In this document: in pieces, positions 42,820-54,575 of the stretch
Position numbering within the stretch: the first letter of the stretch is position 1
Layout: every line of letters begins with the position of its first letter
Assembly (NCBI RefSeq): GCF_004366075.1
Contig: NZ_SODU01000003.1
Coordinates: 744,001 to 808,000, forward strand
Source of the DNA: Kribbella pratensis
Lineage (GTDB): Bacteria > Actinomycetota > Actinomycetes > Propionibacteriales > Kribbellaceae
Direction of reading: 5' to 3'
DNA: 64,000 nucleotides
Notes under the pieces: model-generated
What the model was told of the DNA's origin: nothing
Database searches by the model: none
Seen by the model: only the letters and a program-made list of their open reading frames with translations
Position numbers and translations under genes: made by a program

Positions 42820-43658
42820 TAGTTCGGGTTCGGGAGCTTGAAGGTGCGGTCGGCGAAACCGCCCTTGAGGTCGGAGAACTGGTCGCCGAAGTTCGCGACG
42901 ATGTCGTACCCGAGCGACTCGATGTGCGCGCGGGTCGCCGACTTGTAGTGGATCGTCGTACACGATCCGTTCGGGTCGCCTGCGCAGGCCTGCTTGAGGT
43001 AGTCCGGGTAGTTGGCGACGGCCGGCTTCGTGAACAGGCCGTCTTCGCCGTTGCTCAGCGTCGTCGGCTTCGGGTACCCGGCGTCGACGCCGACACCGTC
43101 CGCGGTGAGGTTGCCCAGCGTCGCCTGCTCCTGCGCGGCGCCACGGCCGGTCAGGAAGAAGATCGCGTACCCCTCACGCTCGGCCGTCTTCACCATGTCG
43201 ACCATGCCGGGAACGGCCGGGAACCGCTGGTTCAGCACGTACTCCGCGTTGGTGGCCGGGTTGTACGCCCAGTTGCTGGCGATCTCGTAGTTCCAGGTGG
43301 CCAGCGACGTGTCGTCGACGTCGAGCAGGATCGCCTTGGTCTTGGCGGTGTGGTGCGTCGCCGAGATCCAGTGCGTGCCTGCGGCGGCGACCTTCGTCGC
43401 TTCCTTCGCGTAGTTGCTGTCCGCCGCGAAGTTGCCGGAGCCGAGCGGGTCGCCGTAGTAGTTGCGCAACTGCTGACGCAGTACGTCGATGTTGGTGACC
43501 TGCTTCTCGCTGTGCGGTGTCGACGTCTGGATCGCCGGCTGCTGCGTCGCGGCGCCGGCCGAGTACGCGACTCCGCCGACGACCGATGTCATCGCGACCG
43601 CGGCGACGCTGGTCAGAACCATGCGGCGGGACGGCCGGCGCCAGGAACGGAATGCCAT
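42807..43658 (-). CDS. Tat-exported HAD-family acid phosphatase
   Basis: A protein of 283 residues. The N-terminus has twin arginines (SRRMVLT) and a hydrophobic stretch to YSAGA, a Tat signal. The mature domain is HAD class B-like: nucleophile LLDVDDTSLATWNYE, IFFLTGRGAAQE and YKSATRAHIESLGYDIVANFGDQFSDLKGG. ATG at 43658 has GGAGGGG upstream. It overlaps the convergent TetR gene by 13 nt. Probably an exported phosphatase. Confidence 0.9.
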   Translation of the reverse strand: MAFRSWRRPSRRMVLTSVAAVAMTSVVGGVAYSAGAATQQPAIQTSTPHSEKQVTNIDVLRQQLRNYYGDPLGSGNFAADSNYAKEATKVAAAGTHWISATHHTAKTKAILLDVDDTSLATWNYEIASNWAYNPATNAEYVLNQRFPAVPGMVDMVKTAEREGYAIFFLTGRGAAQEQATLGNLTADGVGVDAGYPKPTTLSNGEDGLFTKPAVANYPDYLKQACAGDPNGSCTTIHYKSATRAHIESLGYDIVANFGDQFSDLKGGFADRTFKLPNPNYYLP

Positions 43659-43761
43659 GGGGACCCCTCCAAGAACTGGAATTGCTTGCGAAGGCACGCT
43701 AACTCCATCCGGACCCGATGTACCTGCCGCACGCCGCAACTTCAGGGGAATCCTGCGTTCG

Positions 43762-44232
43762 CTAGACCTGCTTCACGTACCGGTGGCACGGGATCGGCAA
43801 CGTTCCGCGTTCGACCGGCGCCGGATAGTCGAACGGGCCGCCGTCGGTCCAGCCGCTGCGTTCGTAGAACCGGCGCGCCCGCGCGTTGCCGGTCACCACG
43901 GCCAGCCAGGCTTCCTGATGACCTGCTGCCTTCACCTGCCGCTCGGCTTCGGTGAGCAGCGTCCCTGCGACGCCCGATCCCCTGTGTTCGCGTGCGACGT
44001 ACACCTGCTCGACCTCGGCCCCCACCACCATGACGAAGCCGGCGATCTCGTCATCGACGACGGCGACCGTGGTGTCCGCGACCCGTTGCGCGGCCCGGGT
44101 CCAGAACGACTCCTTGGTCCGGTACGCGACCAGTTCGCCGGGCACATGTCCCAGGTGGCCGTCCTGCCAACCGGCGTACCAGATCGCGGCCACCGCATCG
44201 GCATCTTCAGCAACAGCGGGTCGCACAGTCAT
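43762..44232 (-). CDS. GNAT-family N-acetyltransferase
   Basis: A protein of 156 residues: IWYAGWQDGHLG, acetyl-CoA site VYVAREHRGSGVAGTLLTEAERQ and AVVTGNARARRFYERSGW. Single-domain GNAT. The acceptor cannot be told from the sequence. Confidence 0.88.
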   Translation of the reverse strand: MTVRPAVAEDADAVAAIWYAGWQDGHLGHVPGELVAYRTKESFWTRAAQRVADTTVAVVDDEIAGFVMVVGAEVEQVYVAREHRGSGVAGTLLTEAERQVKAAGHQEAWLAVVTGNARARRFYERSGWTDGGPFDYPAPVERGTLPIPCHRYVKQV

Positions 44233-45120
44233 GCCGCCAGGGTAAATGAACCCGCCACGCCCCTACGCTTGCGTCGTTCGGCTTCTCTCACGAAGGAGAA
44301 CGCGCTGTGGCCACTGGTCTGGTCAGGACAGACGATCCGTGCGTCTCCTGGGGAGAGTCGATCGTCGAAGCCGTCAGCGAGACCACCAATCGGGTCGTCC
44401 GCTGGCGCGGCATCGACTTCGTCGTCCGGCCGAACGATCGCGAGCCGATGAACGCGGTCCATTCGCTCCGGTCGAACGACAGCCCGCTGTTCCTGCCGGA
44501 GGAGCTGGCCGACACGGTCCGCCGGTACGGCGCTGGGGAGCCCAAGCGCGGCGATGCGGAACGGCTGGTCCGGGCCACCGGGCACACGATGTCGCAGTCG
44601 GCTGGGCTGAGCAGCCCGCTGTTCGACAACATCGGCGGGCTCCACGCGCAGGAGGCCGACCTGGACGACGGGCTGGCCGACGTCTGGACCCAGGAACGAC
44701 TGCCCGAACTCTGGCCGAAGACCGAATCCGGAAAGTTCGTCCCCGTCGGCGAGGTGCAGGACTTCGCCTTCGCCGGCCGGAACCCGGCGGCGGCAGCGGC
44801 AGCACGGGAACTGATGACAGAGATCGTCCGCCAGCAGGGCCCGGGCGCTCCGGTCGGACCTGAGGACTACGCCGCCCTCTCCGAGGCGTTGATCGCGACG
44901 AAACCCGAGGAACGGTTCGGCGAGATCCTCAAGCTGCTGCCGGGCACCGACGAACTGTCGCCGTCCGACACGTTCTCGGCCGAGGCCGCCCTGCGCAGAG
45001 GCTTCGCCGAGGCCGTCGCGAAGGGCGACCCGTCGCTCGCGGCCACGGCCGTCCAAAGGGCGTCGGAGCGGATCGACCCACAGCTGCGTCGGCTCGTGGA
45101 GGATCCTGCCCTGGCCCCGG

Positions 45121-48723
<3,603 letters not shown>

Positions 48724-48730
48724 CTGCCAA

Positions 48731-48820
48731 CCCCTCCAGAAGAATTCTCCGGAGGCGCCCTTGCATCAGTGCTCCAGGTCGAGCGTGGCGGACCTGGGTC
48801 CGTTGCAGCGCCTCTCGGCC
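48731..48820 (-). ncRNA. probable SAH riboswitch upstream of metH
   Basis: Read on the minus strand: CCGAG then AGGCGCTGCAACGGACC, CAGGTCCGCCACGCTCG, and a 3' block GCAAGGGCGCCTCC. This reproduces the SAH aptamer layout: stem P1 GAGGCGC (48814-48808) with GCGCCTC (48758-48752), stem P2 CGGAC/GTCCG, the CCAxGCTCG segment and P4 CGAG/CTCG. The P1 3' strand contains CCTCC, which can pair the GGAGGGG ribosome site (48737-48731), so ligand binding would free translation of metH. SAH riboswitches upstream of metH and ahcY are known in other bacteria. One conserved G in CCAGGCTCG is C here. Confidence 0.78.
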
Positions 48821-48891
48821 TGGATGGTCCATGTTAGTGGCGTCACACTCAGCGCCAAGCGCATTGTCCACATTCTAGGACGGGCGTTCAA

Positions 48892-49425
48892 TCAGTGGAT
48901 GAGTTGCTGGATCGCCGGCGCGTAGAGCTCCGCGACGGTGTCCAGGTCCGCGGTGGCGATCGGGCCCGTCTTGTCGATCGCGATCGCGGCGCCGAGGCCG
49001 AGCAGGTGCGCGGTGATCAGGCCCGCCCGGAGCTCGGCGTCCGGTCCGGTCAGCCGGGCGGCGAAGGCGCGGGTGACCTGGTCGCGGAAGTGCTCGCGGA
49101 TCTGCGCCCGCTCGTCGGCCTTGCCGGCCGCGAAGACGACCCGGACGAGCAGATCCTGATCGTTGTCCCGGCGGTACTCGACGAGCGTGCGGACGGCGTG
49201 TTCGCCGAGCCGCTCGTTCGGTGCGGCGAGCAGCAGCTGGGCCGCCTCGGTGAAGTCGGCGACCCGCTCGAACAGCGCTTCCTTGCCGCCGAAGTACTTG
49301 ACGATCAGGGCGGCGCTGACACCGGCGTCCGCAGCGACCCCGCGCAACGTGACCGCGTCGTACGGCTCCCGTGCGAACGCCTTGCGCGCCGCGCGGAGGA
49401 TCGTGGTCCGCCCCGGGTCCGTCAC
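48892..49425 (-). CDS. TetR-family transcriptional regulator
   Basis: A protein of 177 residues with the HTH ILRAARKAFAREPYDAVTLRGVAADAGVSAALIVKYFGGKEALF and a C-terminal helical domain of the TetR_C_17-like type. GTG at 49425 overlaps the stop of the MFS gene (GTGA), so repressor and exporter are co-transcribed. Likely binds the two sites at 50849-50888 and controls the exporter. Confidence 0.9.
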   Translation of the reverse strand: MTDPGRTTILRAARKAFAREPYDAVTLRGVAADAGVSAALIVKYFGGKEALFERVADFTEAAQLLLAAPNERLGEHAVRTLVEYRRDNDQDLLVRVVFAAGKADERAQIREHFRDQVTRAFAARLTGPDAELRAGLITAHLLGLGAAIAIDKTGPIATADLDTVAELYAPAIQQLIH

Positions 49426-50831
49426 GTCCTCACCTGGACCGCCACCGGCTCCGGCCGCCGCGCCGGGATGAACATGACCAGACCCGCGGCAACCAGCGCC
49501 GAGATGCCGGCAATGACGAACACGATCAGGTACGCCGACAGCGCGGGCGCGACCCGGCCGCCCGAGGAGATCGTGACGCCGGCGAGCACGCTGGCCACGA
49601 TCGTGCTGCAGATCGCCTGCCCGATCGTGCGCATCAGCGTGTTGAGTCCGTTCGCGGCTGCCGTTTCGGTCACCGGCACAGCATGCATGATCAAGGCCGG
49701 AAGCGCCGAGTACGCAACGGCGGTTCCGGCGCTCACGACCGTTGCACCGATCACGATCCCGGCGACATTGCTGCTGGTGAAGAGGCGGACGACGTACCCG
49801 GCGGCCATCAGCACCGACGCGATCGCGAGCGTGAACCGCGGGCCGCGCGCGCTCGAGATCCGGGCCGACACCGGTGAGAGGAGCACCATCGCGACCCCGC
49901 CGGGGAGCAGGCACAGGCCGCTGACCACGATGGATTCGCCGAGACCGTAGCCGGTCCAGGTCGGCTCCTGGACGAGTTGGGCGGTCGACAGCGAGTTGGC
50001 GTAGAAGGCGAATCCGATCAGGAGAGCGCCGAGGTTCGTGAAGAGAACGGCCGGACGCGCGAAAACGCGGAGGTCGACGAGCGGGCTCTTCGTGCGCAAC
50101 TCGTACCAGCCCCAGAGCGGGACCATCAGGATCGCGGCGGCGGACAGGCCGACGATCGTCGTCGTACTCCAGGCACTGCTCTTGGAAACCGCGAGCAGCA
50201 GGCAGACCAGGAACGCACTCAGTCCGAAGGCCCCGAGGATGTCGAACCGGCCGCGGGTGCGGATCGCGGACTCCGGCACGATCAGCAGCACCAGGACGAT
50301 GTCGAGCACGCCGAGCCCGAGGTTGATCCAGAACATCGTGTGCCAGTTCGCGTACTCGACGACGAGCGTCGCGGCCGGGATGCCGAACGCGGCGCCGATG
50401 CCCAGGGTCGAGCTCATGATGGCGATCGACGGGATCACCCGGCGCGGCGGCAGTTCGTCGCGCAGGATGCTGATGCCGAGCGGGACGACCGCGACCGCAG
50501 CGCCCTGGAATGCGCGGCCGACGATCAGCACGCTCAAGTTCGAGCTGCTCGCACAGAGCAGTGAGCCGATGACCATCGACGCCAGGGCGATCAGGAGGAC
50601 GCGGCGCTTGCCGTACATGTCCCCGGCGCGGCCGAGCAGCGGCGTGAACACCGCGCCGGTGAGCAGCGTGACCGTGATCAGCCAACTGACGTCGGACGGC
50701 GGGCTGTGCGTGATCGCGGGGAGTTCTGGGAGCAGGGGTACCACGATGGTCTGGCTGATCGAGACCAGCACGCCGCAGAACGCTAGCGCTGCTAGGACCA
50801 GGCGTGGACGGGCAGCAGGACGGACGGTCAA
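49422..50831 (-). CDS. MFS drug:H+ exporter, DHA2 (14-TM) type
   Basis: A protein of 469 residues. It has the MFS start RLVLAALAFCGVLVSISQTIVVPLLPEL, motif A GRAGDMYGKRRVLL after TM2, LIVGRAFQGAAVAVVPLGISILRD (motif B region), and about 14 hydrophobic segments. Typical of DHA2 exporters. Start is TTG at 50831 with GAGGA upstream. First gene of a two-gene unit with its TetR. Substrates cannot be predicted. Confidence 0.9.
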   Translation of the reverse strand: MTVRPAARPRLVLAALAFCGVLVSISQTIVVPLLPELPAITHSPPSDVSWLITVTLLTGAVFTPLLGRAGDMYGKRRVLLIALASMVIGSLLCASSSNLSVLIVGRAFQGAAVAVVPLGISILRDELPPRRVIPSIAIMSSTLGIGAAFGIPAATLVVEYANWHTMFWINLGLGVLDIVLVLLIVPESAIRTRGRFDILGAFGLSAFLVCLLLAVSKSSAWSTTTIVGLSAAAILMVPLWGWYELRTKSPLVDLRVFARPAVLFTNLGALLIGFAFYANSLSTAQLVQEPTWTGYGLGESIVVSGLCLLPGGVAMVLLSPVSARISSARGPRFTLAIASVLMAAGYVVRLFTSSNVAGIVIGATVVSAGTAVAYSALPALIMHAVPVTETAAANGLNTLMRTIGQAICSTIVASVLAGVTISSGGRVAPALSAYLIVFVIAGISALVAAGLVMFIPARRPEPVAVQVRT

Positions 50832-50848
50832 GCGAAGTCCTCACAGAG

Positions 50849-50888
50849 GTGAACAGTTGTTTACCCAGCATCGTAAACGCTTGTTCAC
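50849..50888. promoter_or_regulatory. two TetR operators before the MFS exporter gene
   Basis: GTGAACAGTTGTTTAC (50849-50864) and GTAAACGCTTGTTCAC (50873-50888) are 16-nt near-palindromes and near-inverted copies of each other (13 of 16 match), 8 nt apart. They lie just upstream of the TTG start, in the promoter region of the exporter-repressor unit. Confidence 0.78.
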
Positions 50889-50966
50889 CCCCGTTGGAAG
50901 TGGACCGGGAAACCGCTCACCAATTGGCCCAGCGCGACCGGCACCCAGTTGCCTACGGTGGCTCGC

Positions 50967-52181
50967 ATGAGGATCTTCATCGCCGGCGCCACCGGCGCAA
51001 TCGGCCGCCGCCTCGTCCCCCTCCTAGTAGCCCAAGGCCACCACGTAACAGCCCTGACCCGCCGCCCCCACCCCGAACCAGATGGGTCCGGCGGCAGGTT
51101 GGCTGGTGGGACGACGGCCGCCGACGGGATCGGTGAGTCCAGCGGGAGGTTAGGCGGTGGGGGCTCGTCCGTCCGCGGGATCGGTGGGTCCAGCGAGAGG
51201 TTGGGCGGTGGGACGACGGCCGCCGACGGGATCGGTGGGTCCAGCGGGAGGTTGGATGGTGGGACAGCCGTCGGCGGATCGGGCGGGGCGACGGTTGGTG
51301 GCGTGACGACCGTTGTGGGGGATGTGTATGACGCTGAGCGGCTGCGAGAGGTGATTGCGGAGGCTCGGCCGGATGTGGTGATGCATCAACTGACCGATCT
51401 GGCGTCGCGGGACTTCGCCGCGAACAGCCGCATCCGCCGCGAGGGCACGCGCAACCTGGTGGACGCAGCCCTGGCCGCCGGCGTACGGCGGGTTGTGTCG
51501 CAGAGCATCGCGTGGGCGTACGAGCCCGGCTCGACGCCCGCAACCGAATCCACCCCGCTCGACCTGCACGCCCCGGACGCCACCCGACGCGCCACGGTCG
51601 AGGCGGTCGCCACACTCGAGGCGATCACCGCCGAAGCACCCGAGTGGGTCGTGCTCCGCTACGGCATGCTCTACGGTCCCGACACTTGGTACACCAAGGG
51701 CGCCCTGATGGCCGACCTCGCCAGCACCGGCAACCTCCCCGCCGGCCCCGACATCACCAGCTTCCTCCACGTCGACGACGCCGCCACGGCCGCAACAGCC
51801 GCCCTCACCTGGCCCACCGGCCCCGTGAACATCGTCGACAACGACCCGGCCCCCGCCTCAACCTGGACCCCCGCCTTCGCCCAGTCCGTCGGCGCCCCTC
51901 CCCCAAAAACCACCACCTCATCCAACGCAACCGCCTCCCGCCCCACCACACCCGCCGCTCCCACGGGCGCCGCAGCTACGAGCGATCCAACCGCAAGCGA
52001 CGCACCGGATGAAGCCGGCGCCGCGGCCGGTGGACCTACGAGCGACCCAACCGCGGGCGACGCACCGGGTGAGCCGGGTGTCGCGCGAACCCCGTGGGCT
52101 CGTGGGGCCTCCAATGCCTACGCCCGTTCGCTCGGCTGGTCCCCCGCCCACCCGACGTGGCGCACCGGCTTCACCTCCTGA
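50967..52181 (+). CDS. NAD-dependent epimerase/dehydratase with in-frame repeat insertions
   Basis: A protein of 404 residues. The Rossmann start is MRIFIAGATGAIGRRLVPLL. The 51-nt array follows strand 2 (residues 38-105); the fold then resumes at VTTVVGDVYDAERLREVI with QLTDLASRDFAANSRI and SQSIAWAYEP. A Thr/Ala/Pro/Asp linker built of 60-nt repeats precedes the C-terminal WARGASNAYARSLGWSPAHPTWRTGF. Family size without the insertions would be about 300 residues. Repeat lengths are multiples of three, so the frame is preserved. The enzyme may still function. Confidence 0.82.
   Translation: MRIFIAGATGAIGRRLVPLLVAQGHHVTALTRRPHPEPDGSGGRLAGGTTAADGIGESSGRLGGGGSSVRGIGGSSERLGGGTTAADGIGGSSGRLDGGTAVGGSGGATVGGVTTVVGDVYDAERLREVIAEARPDVVMHQLTDLASRDFAANSRIRREGTRNLVDAALAAGVRRVVSQSIAWAYEPGSTPATESTPLDLHAPDATRRATVEAVATLEAITAEAPEWVVLRYGMLYGPDTWYTKGALMADLASTGNLPAGPDITSFLHVDDAATAATAALTWPTGPVNIVDNDPAPASTWTPAFAQSVGAPPPKTTTSSNATASRPTTPAAPTGAAATSDPTASDAPDEAGAAAGGPTSDPTAGDAPGEPGVARTPWARGASNAYARSLGWSPAHPTWRTGFTS
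51078..51281 (+). repeat. four tandem 51-nt units inside the epimerase gene
   Basis: Units at 51078, 51129, 51180 and 51231, each encoding 17 residues of the type IGGSSGRLGGGTTAADG. Units 1 and 3 end identically (TTAADG) while 2 and 4 diverge. The array is inserted between the end of the second strand and the third strand of the Rossmann fold. It is gene-internal and in frame. Confidence 0.9.
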
Positions 52182-52276
52182 CTCGTCGAGTCGTGGCGAT
52201 TGGCCGGCGCCCGGGAGCGCGAGTCGTGGATTATGGCTGGCTTTTCACTGGTTTAACTGCCGATTTCCACGACTCG
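52180..52276. repeat. REP-like palindromic element, copy 1
   Basis: GACTCGTCGAGTC (52180-52192) overlaps the epimerase stop. CGAGTCGTGG at 52220-52229 pairs perfectly with CCACGACTCG at 52267-52276 around a 37-nt AT-richer loop. Possibly a terminator or a REP-type repeat. Confidence 0.65.
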
Positions 52277-52329
52277 GCGGGGGCAAAGAAGACCGGACCC
52301 GGCGCTGCGAGGCGCGGTGAAGCGGGGCG

Positions 52330-52554
52330 GTGAAGCGGGCGGGTGGAGCTGCGGGCGGTCCGACTGCGGGCGACGTACCGGTTGAAGCGGGCGCCGCGGG
52401 CGGTGGAGCTGGGGGCGGTCCGACTGCGGGCGACGTACCGGGTGAGCCGGGTGTCGCGCGAACGCCGTGGGCTCGTGGGGCCTCCAATGCCTACGCCCGT
52501 TCGCTCGGCTGGTCCCCCGCCCACCCGACGTGGCGCACCGGCTTCACCTCCTGA
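52330..52554 (+). pseudogene. orphan duplicate of the epimerase C-terminus
   Basis: An open frame of 74 codons encodes a Gly/Ala-rich stretch and then a copy of the epimerase C-terminus (GEPGVARTPWARGASNAY and on to WRTGFTS). It starts in a different frame from the parent because 373 is not a multiple of 3. It has no Rossmann part and no convincing ribosome site, so I treat it as a by-product of the tandem duplication. Confidence 0.7.
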
Positions 52555-52639
52555 CTCGTCGAGTCGTGGTGTTTGGTCGGCGGCCCGGATCGCGAGTCGT
52601 GGATTGTGGTTGAGGTTTGGCGCCGATTCTCACGACTCG
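52553..52639. repeat. REP-like palindromic element, copy 2
   Basis: Second copy of the element, with GACTCGTCGAGTC at 52553-52565 and CGAGTCGTG (52593-52601) pairing CACGACTCG (52631-52639). The loop differs from copy 1 while the arms are conserved, as expected if the arms are under selection. The remainder of 52640-52734 holds nothing I recognise. Confidence 0.65.
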
Positions 52640-52734
52640 GTGCGGGCAAAGGGATCGGGCCCGGCGCTCCGAGGGGGGAGGGGGAGCGTCGGGCCCGATC
52701 TGGGCGGTCCGCCGGCAGCGAGGGGGTGCTGGGG

Positions 52735-54492
52735 TCAGCGGACCGGGCCTGTGATGAGTTCGATGGTTGCCTTGTGGGTCTGACCGGACTGGTCGGTCCA
52801 GCCGACCTCGACCTTGTCGCCCGGGTGCTGCTTGTTGAGCAGTTCGGACAGGGTGTCGGGCGAGGTGACGGCGTGCCCGGCGAACGAGGTGATCACGTCA
52901 CCGGCCTCGATGCCGGCCTCGTCGGCGTGACCGTCCGCGACCACGTCGCCGACGACCGCTCCACTGGTACCGGCGCTGGTCACGACCGAGACTCCGAGCA
53001 TCGCCGAGTCGCCGATGTGTACGTCGGCCGACGCCTTCCCGTCCTCGATCTGCTCGGCGATGTCGAGCGCCTGGTTGATCGGGATCGCATACCCCTCGGT
53101 CGTCGTCCCCGACCCGTCACCAGAACCGTTCCCGGACCCACCACCCGAGCCGTCCCCGTACCCGTTGCCGGATCCATCACCCGACCCGTTCCCGAACGGG
53201 AAGCCGCCGGTCCCGTCGCCGTTTCCGTTACCGGATCCGTCGCCCGACCCGTCCCCGTAACCGTTGCCCGTGCCGGAGCCGTTGCCGAACGGGAAGCCGC
53301 CGGTCCCGTTCGGGTCGCCGTAGCCGTTGCCGTTTCCCGTGCCGGTGTTGCCGTCGCCCCAGGCGGCGAGGGTCGCGGTGGCTGCCTGCGCGGTGGACGC
53401 CGAGGTCTGTCCAGGACGGCCCTGGCCGCCGTTGTTGCCGCCGTTGCCGGCCACGTCGACGCCGACCACCTCGCCGTTCGCGTTCACCAGCGGGCCGCCG
53501 GAGTCGCCGGCCTGGATGTTCGCGTCGGTCTGGATCAGGTCCTCGAGGTTCTCCGGGTCCTGCCCGTTCTCGTCGGTCGCGGTGATCGACTGGTTCAGCC
53601 CCGTCACCTTCCCGGCCGCGTAACTCGGCGTACCGCCGACGCCGCCCGCATTCCCGACCCCGACCACCTGGTCGCCGAGCTTCACCTGGTCGGAGTTCCC
53701 GGTCTTCGCGGTCTCCAGCCCGGACGCGTCCTTCAGCTTCAGTACGGCGATGTCGTGCTCCTCGTCGTACCCGACGACACTCGCGCTGTACGTCTTCCCG
53801 TTCCCGATGTCCGTCACGGTGATCGACGTCGCGCCCTCGATCACGTGGTGGTTGGTGAGGACCTCGCCGTCGGAGGTGAGCACGATCCCGGTGCCGGCCG
53901 CTCGCGCGTTCTCGTACCCGAGGACGGTGTTCACGTCGACCAGCCCCGGCGATACCTTCGCCGCCACGGCCGCCGGGTCGAACGCCTGCTGCGACAGCTG
54001 CGAGCTGTTCGCGCCGGCGCGCTGGTCGATGCCCCAGGCAACCGATCCGGCGACGAGCACGGCGGCCAGCCCGAGCGCGCCGGCGCCGAGCAGTCGCCGC
54101 CCGCGCTTCTTGGGCAGCTGCGGCGGAGGACCGAACGGGTACGGCGAACCGAACTGCGCCCCGTACTGAGGCGCGCCGTACTGAGGCGCCCCGTACTGCG
54201 GCATCTGCTGGTACTGCGGATACGGCTGCTGCTGCCCATACGGCCGACCGTGCTGCTGCCCGCCGTGCGGCGCCTGCCCACCGTACTGCTGTCCGCCGTA
54301 CTGCTGTCCGCCGTACTGCTGTCCGCCGTACTGCTGTCCGCCGTTCGGCGCCTGCCCACCTTGCGGCTGGCCGCCGTTCGGCGCCTGGCCGCCTTGCGCC
54401 TGCCCGCCGTGCGGCGGCTGCCCACCTTGCGCTTGCCCGCCTTGGGGCTGCTGTCCGCCGTTGTACGGTCCCGGTCCAGCGCTCTCGTTCAT
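52735..54492 (-). CDS. membrane-anchored HtrA/DegP-like serine protease with PDZ domain
   Basis: A protein of 585 residues. Residues 1-120 are a Gly/Gln/Pro/Tyr-rich cytoplasmic segment with perfect QYGGQ repeats; one membrane segment at about 133-155; an extracytoplasmic trypsin-like domain with H216 (TNHHV), D247 (EEHDIAVLK) and S331 (AGDSGGPLV); a Gly/Asn/Asp-rich repeat insert at about 347-485; then the last protease strands (EGYAIPINQAL) and a PDZ domain (AGIEAGDVITSFAGHAVTS). ATG at 54492 has GAGGAGGG upstream. Envelope protein quality control is the likely role. Confidence 0.93.
   Translation of the reverse strand: MNESAGPGPYNGGQQPQGGQAQGGQPPHGGQAQGGQAPNGGQPQGGQAPNGGQQYGGQQYGGQQYGGQQYGGQAPHGGQQHGRPYGQQQPYPQYQQMPQYGAPQYGAPQYGAQFGSPYPFGPPPQLPKKRGRRLLGAGALGLAAVLVAGSVAWGIDQRAGANSSQLSQQAFDPAAVAAKVSPGLVDVNTVLGYENARAAGTGIVLTSDGEVLTNHHVIEGATSITVTDIGNGKTYSASVVGYDEEHDIAVLKLKDASGLETAKTGNSDQVKLGDQVVGVGNAGGVGGTPSYAAGKVTGLNQSITATDENGQDPENLEDLIQTDANIQAGDSGGPLVNANGEVVGVDVAGNGGNNGGQGRPGQTSASTAQAATATLAAWGDGNTGTGNGNGYGDPNGTGGFPFGNGSGTGNGYGDGSGDGSGNGNGDGTGGFPFGNGSGDGSGNGYGDGSGGGSGNGSGDGSGTTTEGYAIPINQALDIAEQIEDGKASADVHIGDSAMLGVSVVTSAGTSGAVVGDVVADGHADEAGIEAGDVITSFAGHAVTSPDTLSELLNKQHPGDKVEVGWTDQSGQTHKATIELITGPVR
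54285..54345. repeat. 15-nt perfect repeats in the HtrA N-terminal region
   Basis: Four or more consecutive copies of CTGTCCGCCGTACTG (read on the plus strand) encode the QYGGQ repeats of the cytoplasmic tail. Perfect identity suggests recent slippage. Confidence 0.8.
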
Positions 54493-54575
54493 CTGGTGTC
54501 GCCCTCCTCGGCAAGTTCCCTCTGCCTTCGAGTAGAGCTCGCGAGACTGAGAACTCCATCGGGCCCGCCAATGAA

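Larger units (their letters stand above)
51951..52696 (+). repeat. tandem duplication, 373-bp period, spanning the epimerase 3' end
   Basis: The segment from about 51951 to 52323 recurs at about 52324-52696, offset exactly 373 nt at several anchors (52011/52384, 52071/52444, 52181/52554). It covers the last coding part, the stop and a downstream palindromic element. Each copy contains a 60-nt sub-repeat (51976/52036 in copy 1; 52341/52401 in copy 2). The two copies are diverged in places and near-identical over the WARGASNAY region. Confidence 0.88.

Noticed and set aside
48731..48820. Cobalamin riboswitch ahead of metH
   Set aside because: There is no B12 box with the GCCACTG core in its proper context; the secondary structure and conserved blocks fit the SAH aptamer better.
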